Source of the DNA: an uncultured Bacilli bacterium
GTDB taxonomy: Bacteria; Bacillota_I; Bacilli_A; RF39; UBA660
Length of the DNA stretch: 10,067 nt
NCBI GenBank assembly: GCA_934148875.1
Contig: CAKPDJ010000046.1
Coordinates: forward strand, 1 to 10,067
Reading direction: 5' to 3'
Positions 6,879 through 10,067 of the stretch are shown here, piece by piece (positions within the stretch are counted from its first letter, which is position 1; the number at the start of each line of letters is the position of its first letter). The translations under genes and the position numbers were made by a program. The notes under the pieces were generated by a model that was given only the letters and a program-made list of their open reading frames with translations, searched no databases and was not told the DNA's origin.

Positions 6879-7438
6879 TGAAAATAAGACTTGCAGCATA
6901 CTTACAACCAGATTCTATAGTTGATGGAGAAGGCATTAGAACAGTTATTTGGACACAAGGTTGTCCCCATAACTGTTTAGGATGTCATAATCCAGAAACT
7001 CATGACTTAAAAGGTGGAGCTTTAGTTGATTTAGCAGAAATTTATGAAATAATAGATTCTTTAGAAGGTCAAACTGGTATTACTTTTTCTGGAGGGGATC
7101 CATTTATGCAACCAAAGGAATGTAGTGAGATAGCGAAATATGCTAGAAAAAAAGGTTATAATATTTGGACCTATACCGGTTATACTTTTGAACAACTTTT
7201 AACATTATCTAAAACCAAAAAGGAAATTATGGACTTTTTAAAAGAAATTGATGTTTTGGTAGATGGCAAGTTTGAATTATCTAAGAAAAATTATAAAGCT
7301 ATTTTTAGGGGTTCTTATAATCAAAGAATAATTGATGTTGCTAAGAGTTTGAAAGAAAATAAAGCTATAATCATTCCAAAATATGAAACTGAAGACACAA
7401 AAAGTAATAGAGAAAGACAAAATGGAATTTATATCTAG
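6878..7438 (+). CDS. nrdG: Anaerobic ribonucleotide reductase activating protein (radical SAM)
   Basis: NrdG uses a [4Fe-4S] cluster and S-adenosylmethionine to abstract hydrogen from the reductase glycine; here the substrate should be G19 of the preceding 56-residue protein. The cluster motif is C29-x3-C33-x2-C36 within GCPHNCLGCHN, preceded by DGEGIRTVIWTQ (16-27), and the SAM-contact motif SGGDP is at 71-75. At 186 residues it is longer than E. coli NrdG (about 154); the extra length lies mainly in the last 25-30 residues, which are hydrophilic. An in-frame GTG at 6866 would add MQSL, but the ATG at 6878 is preferred: it shares an A with the upstream stop (TAATG), starts directly with MKIRLAAY, and has GAGAAG upstream. 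A terminator follows ten bases after the stop, ending the operon. Confidence 0.95.
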   Translation: MKIRLAAYLQPDSIVDGEGIRTVIWTQGCPHNCLGCHNPETHDLKGGALVDLAEIYEIIDSLEGQTGITFSGGDPFMQPKECSEIAKYARKKGYNIWTYTGYTFEQLLTLSKTKKEIMDFLKEIDVLVDGKFELSKKNYKAIFRGSYNQRIIDVAKSLKENKAIIIPKYETEDTKSNRERQNGIYI

Positions 7439-7447
7439 AAATTAATT

Positions 7448-7473
7448 AAGTGAATTAATATTCACTTTTTTTT
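7448..7473 (+). terminator. Intrinsic terminator of the nrdD operon
   Basis: AAGTGAAT (7448-7455) pairs with ATTCACTT (7460-7467), an eight-bp stem with a TAAT loop, running into eight T residues (7466-7473). The right arm also supplies the -35 region of the next promoter. Confidence 0.85.
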
Positions 7474-7489
7474 AATTCTGTGTTATGAT
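7461..7489 (+). promoter_or_regulatory. Promoter of the small Cys/His protein gene, overlapping the terminator
   Basis: TTCACT (7461-7466) and TATGAT (7484-7489) are 17 bp apart. TGT directly before the -10 makes it an extended -10 promoter, which compensates for the weaker -35. Transcription should begin near 7496, just ahead of the AAAAGGAG ribosome-binding site. Confidence 0.65.
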
Positions 7490-7515
7490 ATGCACCAATA
7501 GAAAAGGAGTTTATC

Positions 7516-8022
7516 ATGCTAAAAATGTCTTTAAATGAAATTAAAGGAAAAATTCAAATGTATCCTGAAAATTGGGTAAATATGTATTCAACCAACTGTT
7601 ATGCTTATGCACTTGGATTAGATGTTAGAGAAAATGATATTTGTATTGGTGCCTATAATCCTGGTATAATTTCTGGAACTTCAAGTTTAAATGGTACAGA
7701 GTATTTTGAGTATGAAGCATTAATTAATGGTATAGCTGGCGATTTAAAAGCACTAGATATCGAATACCGTGAAGTAAATCCAATGGAAAAAATAAAAATA
7801 GATGAATGGAAAATAGCCTTGCTAATCGAAAAATATCATGATAAGCTCATGGATTTTCATTTTCTAAGGCAAAATAAAAGCGGATTATGGTCTCATAAAA
7901 ATGGTTTCAATGGCATAATTAGTAAGAAAGATTATTTAGGTAGAATAATAACAGACCCAAGTGTTAGCGAATTAACCCCATATACATATGAAAAATGTTA
8001 TGCTTTAAAATTAAATAGATGA
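7516..8022 (+). CDS. Small protein with papain-like Cys/His motifs, function unknown
   Basis: I cannot assign this 168-residue protein to a named family with confidence. The clearest signals are TNCYAYALG (26-34), with Cys28 near the N-terminus of a helix, and DFHFLRQNKSGLWSHKNG (113-130), with His115 and His127. A Cys on an early helix plus a later His in a WSHK-type strand is the arrangement of papain-fold proteins such as NlpC/P60, CHAP and related amidases, so a cysteine peptidase or amidase is the best guess. There is no signal peptide or membrane segment, so it should act in the cytoplasm unless exported by another route. It is monocistronic, with its own promoter, AAAAGGAG six bases before the ATG, and its own terminator. 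A second in-frame ATG at 7525 is less well spaced. Confidence 0.75.
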   Translation: MLKMSLNEIKGKIQMYPENWVNMYSTNCYAYALGLDVRENDICIGAYNPGIISGTSSLNGTEYFEYEALINGIAGDLKALDIEYREVNPMEKIKIDEWKIALLIEKYHDKLMDFHFLRQNKSGLWSHKNGFNGIISKKDYLGRIITDPSVSELTPYTYEKCYALKLNR

Positions 8023-8057
8023 TATTTCTAAAATAAATGGAAATGTCATCTTTTCTT
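8018..8057 (+). terminator. Intrinsic terminator overlapping the stop codon
   Basis: GATGATATTTC (8018-8028) pairs with GAAATGTCATC (8040-8050), eleven bp with one G-T pair and an eleven-base loop, followed by TTTTCTTT. The left arm contains the TGA stop of the upstream gene (8020-8022). Confidence 0.75.
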
Positions 8058-8066
8058 TAGTATAAT
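8038..8066 (+). promoter_or_regulatory. Promoter of the folD operon, overlapping the terminator
   Basis: A perfect TATAAT (8061-8066) lies 17 bp after TGGAAA (8038-8043), a four-of-six match to the -35 consensus that sits in the right arm of the preceding terminator. Transcription should start near 8073, giving a very short leader, with a weak GGTGG ribosome-binding site almost at the 5' end. Confidence 0.6.
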
Positions 8067-8081
8067 AAAAATGGTGGTAAT

Positions 8082-8882
8082 ATGCAGTTATTAACATGTA
8101 AAAAAATAAAAGAATATGAATTAGAGAAATTAAAAAAAATAACTATAGATAAAGATTTAAAGTTAGTAATTATTAAAATAGGAGATTTTCCTGAAAATGT
8201 AGTATATCTAAATAGTAAAAAGAAACTAGCTGAATTGCTAGATATAGAAATAATAGAATACAGCTATTCCGAAATAACTTCTAAAGAAGAAATTATATCA
8301 AAAATAAAAGAGTGTAATGAAGATAATAAAATAACTGGTATTATGATACAGAAACCAATTATAGAAAAGTTTAACTATCAAGAACTAGTAGATTATATTA
8401 ATCCTCTAAAAGATGTAGATGGTGTTACTACATATAATCAAGAAAGTATTAAAATTATTCCCCCAACTGTTAGAGCTATATTACTTCTAATAAATAATTA
8501 TAATATTACTTTAGAAAATAAAAAAATAGCTATTATTGGCAAAAGTAATTTGGTTGGATATCCATTATATAAGTTACTAAAAGATAAATACCATGTAACT
8601 TTGTGTGATTCTAAGACTAGTGACATTAAAGGTATTATAACAGCTTCAGATATCATAATTACTGCGATAGGAAGAGCTAATTATTTTACTAAAGATTATT
8701 TTAAGGATAATCAGATAATTATTGATGTTGGAACAAACTATCTCAATGGTAAATTAGTTGGCGATGTTGATTTAAATAATATTGATAGTAATGTTTCTAT
8801 AACTCCAGTACCAGGCGGAATAGGATTATTAACTCCAGTTTGTTTATTTTTAAATTTATTAGATATGAATGGTGAAGTATGA
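8082..8882 (+). CDS. folD: Bifunctional methylenetetrahydrofolate dehydrogenase/cyclohydrolase
   Basis: FolD interconverts 5,10-methylene- and 10-formyl-tetrahydrofolate with NADP, supplying one-carbon units for purines and thymidylate. The catalytic Tyr-x3-Lys pair is Y42 and K46. The usual QLPLP loop is reduced to IQKPI (89-93), keeping Gln90. KDVDG (110-114) provides the conserved Asp113. The nucleotide-binding stretch is IGKSNLVGYP (152-161), and DVGTN (215-219), GDVD (227-230) and TPVPGGIGLLTP (241-252) complete the family pattern. At 266 residues it is slightly shorter than the usual 280-290 and its substrate loops are somewhat divergent, but no catalytic residue is missing. The ribosome-binding site is weak (GGTGG). 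The stop overlaps the next ATG by four bases (ATGA), so it is the first gene of a coupled three-gene operon. Confidence 0.93.
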   Translation: MQLLTCKKIKEYELEKLKKITIDKDLKLVIIKIGDFPENVVYLNSKKKLAELLDIEIIEYSYSEITSKEEIISKIKECNEDNKITGIMIQKPIIEKFNYQELVDYINPLKDVDGVTTYNQESIKIIPPTVRAILLLINNYNITLENKKIAIIGKSNLVGYPLYKLLKDKYHVTLCDSKTSDIKGIITASDIIITAIGRANYFTKDYFKDNQIIIDVGTNYLNGKLVGDVDLNNIDSNVSITPVPGGIGLLTPVCLFLNLLDMNGEV

Positions 8883-9328
8883 AATATATAGATTATTTAA
8901 AAACAGAAATTGGGTTATTAAAAATATTAGCTAACGACAGTAGTATTATTGGAATTGAACTAGTAAGTAATCAAAATACAGAGATAAATGAAAATGATAT
9001 AATAAAAAAATGTAAAAAAGAATTAATAGAATATTTTAATAAAACTAGGACAAAATTTACCTGTAAATTTGAATTTTATGGTACCGATTTTCAGCACAAA
9101 GTTTGGAAGTCTTTAACTGCCATTCCTTATGGCAAAACAGTATCATACTTAGATATAGCTAATATAATTGGTAATTCTAAAGCAGTAAGAGCAGTAGGTG
9201 GTGCTATTCATAATAATCCCATATTAATTATTATCCCATGTCACCGTGTCATTGGTAAAAATGGGAAATTAGTAGGCTTTGCCTGTGGCTTAGATATAAA
9301 GAAAAAACTGCTAGATATAGAGAGGTAA
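8879..9328 (+). CDS. ogt: Methylated-DNA--[protein]-cysteine S-methyltransferase (Ogt/MGMT type)
   Basis: This suicide repair protein moves alkyl groups from O6-alkylguanine (and O4-alkylthymine) onto its own cysteine. The acceptor is C121 in IPCHRV (119-124). The DNA-binding helix-turn-helix region spans about 83-115, with SYLDIANIIG (89-98) and AVRAVGGAIHNNP (102-114); R104 is the expected arginine finger and N113 the conserved Asn. An N-terminal domain of about 60 residues precedes it. The full length of 149 residues fits the single-domain Ogt/MGMT class, without the regulatory Ada domain. It starts inside folD (ATGA overlap) and is followed three bases after its stop by a glycosylase-like gene. 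No alkylation-responsive operator is visible, so expression probably follows folD. Confidence 0.94.
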   Translation: MKYIDYLKTEIGLLKILANDSSIIGIELVSNQNTEINENDIIKKCKKELIEYFNKTRTKFTCKFEFYGTDFQHKVWKSLTAIPYGKTVSYLDIANIIGNSKAVRAVGGAIHNNPILIIIPCHRVIGKNGKLVGFACGLDIKKKLLDIER

Positions 9329-9331
9329 TAT

Positions 9332-9985
9332 ATGAATATACAAGATTTAAATAAGGAATATGATAAACTTCAAGTAAAATATGGAGCCAAAGAACTTGAT
9401 TCTATTTATAATGGTGGATGTACTAATAATCCAGATATATGTTTTGTTTTTATGAATCCAACTGGCAGAAATATTGCTTCAAGTAAAAACTGGCATGGAC
9501 CTAAGTCACCATGGATAGGTACTAAAAATGTTTGGACATTATTTTATAAATTAAATCTACTAGATGAAGATATATATAATGAAATCAGAAACATTAAGGG
9601 AAGCGAGTGGAGTGAAGATTTTGCTATTGAAGTATATAATGACGTTATAAAGCATAACTATTTTATAACTAATTTAGGAAAATGTACGCAAATAGATGCA
9701 AGAGAACTTCCTGACTCAGTATATTTGAATTATTTGCATCTATTAGAAAAAGAATTTGAAATAATTAAACCTAAAGTTATCATTTTATTTGGTAACCAAG
9801 TAAGTTCTATTGTTTTAAGAGAAAAAATTTCAGTATCACAAGTTAGAAAACAAACTTTTATTAAAGAATTGAATGGAACTAGTTATAAATTCTATTCTGT
9901 TTTTTATCCAATAGGCAACGGTAGTTTTAACGTTGATAAGGCTATTGAAGATATCAAATGGATTATTGAAAAGGAATTATCATAG
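9332..9985 (+). CDS. Uracil-DNA glycosylase superfamily protein
   Basis: The 217-residue protein has the general plan of the uracil-DNA glycosylase superfamily. Motif 1 region FVFMNPTGRN (38-47) takes the place of the GxxPG loop. WIGTKNVWTLFYKLNLL (61-77) resembles the segment that follows motif 1 in the family. FITNLGKCTQ (111-120) resembles the TNxxKC element of family 4 enzymes, and KVIILFGNQVSS (148-159) the following beta strand. FYPIGNGS (191-198) lies where motif 2 (HPS-like) should be but has Tyr instead of His. It probably removes a damaged or deaminated base from DNA; substrate and activity are uncertain because the catalytic motifs are atypical. There are no iron-sulfur cysteine clusters of the family 4/5 kind. 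It is the last gene of the folD-ogt operon, with GAGAGG upstream overlapping the ogt end. Confidence 0.8.
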   Translation: MNIQDLNKEYDKLQVKYGAKELDSIYNGGCTNNPDICFVFMNPTGRNIASSKNWHGPKSPWIGTKNVWTLFYKLNLLDEDIYNEIRNIKGSEWSEDFAIEVYNDVIKHNYFITNLGKCTQIDARELPDSVYLNYLHLLEKEFEIIKPKVIILFGNQVSSIVLREKISVSQVRKQTFIKELNGTSYKFYSVFYPIGNGSFNVDKAIEDIKWIIEKELS

Positions 9986-10000
9986 AAAAATGCTCAAATT

Positions 10001-10041
10001 TAAAGGTAAATGCAACTTTTAAAAGTTAAATGCAACCTTTA
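10001..10041. repeat. 20-bp tandem repeat with internal palindrome at the window edge
   Basis: Two 20-bp units (10001-10020, 10021-10040) match at 17 of 20 positions; both contain TAAATGCAAC. The centre is a perfect 14-bp palindrome, AACTTTT/AAAAGTT (10014-10027), and outer arms TAAAGGT (10001-10007) and ACCTTTA (10035-10041) are also complementary. It has no clear T-run for termination. Such repeats can mark insertion-sequence ends (IS30-type ends come to mind) or an operator, but no transposase is visible here. Confidence 0.6.
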
Positions 10042-10067
10042 GTATGATTTTACATAAATAACAAATA

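Noticed and set aside
9986..10067. Insertion sequence call at the right edge
   Set aside because: The repeats are suggestive, but no transposase, target duplication or opposite end is in the window.

Overview
The window is an AT-rich stretch with good Shine-Dalgarno sequences (GGAGG type). It uses TAA, TAG and TGA as stops and TGG for tryptophan, so the code is standard. Gene content and style fit a strict or facultative anaerobe of the low-GC Firmicutes (Bacilli/Clostridia or their uncultured Mollicutes-like relatives). I cannot name the species. All supported genes are on the plus strand.

Layout. (1) 166-1170 is a single gene with its own promoter and terminator. It encodes an unrecognised protein with two N-terminal membrane segments, a long charged linker with Lys/Arg/Ala repeats, and a small C-terminal domain. 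(2) 1254-3996 holds a Tex-type RNA-binding protein followed 1 base later by a GNAT acetyltransferase, closed by a strong nested terminator. (3) 3997-4358 is a long, very AT-rich regulatory gap with an 11-bp tandem repeat and a good promoter. (4) 4359-7438 is the anaerobic ribonucleotide reductase operon: a large NrdD subunit that stops right after its zinc-ribbon cysteines, a 56-residue protein carrying the glycyl-radical loop, and the radical-SAM activase NrdG. (5) 7516-8022 is a single gene for a small Cys/His protein of unknown function. (6) 8082-9985 is a tight operon of folD, an Ogt/MGMT-type DNA alkyltransferase and a uracil-DNA-glycosylase-like protein. (7) 9986-10067 holds a 20-bp tandem repeat with internal dyad symmetry, possibly the edge of a mobile element.

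How the genes work together. The nrdD / radical peptide / nrdG operon makes dNTPs without oxygen: NrdG should put the radical on the small peptide, which must then dock on the large subunit to complete the active site. The last operon joins one-carbon metabolism (the folate used for thymidylate and purines) with two repair enzymes acting on alkylated and, probably, deaminated bases, so it is also a DNA-precursor and DNA-integrity unit. Intergenic regions are compact: in at least two of them the -35 element of the next promoter lies inside the terminator stem of the previous gene.

The most noteworthy observation is the split anaerobic ribonucleotide reductase, in which the glycyl radical site is a separate polypeptide with its own ribosome-binding site. 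The 56-residue gene is short enough to be missed by length-filtered gene calling.
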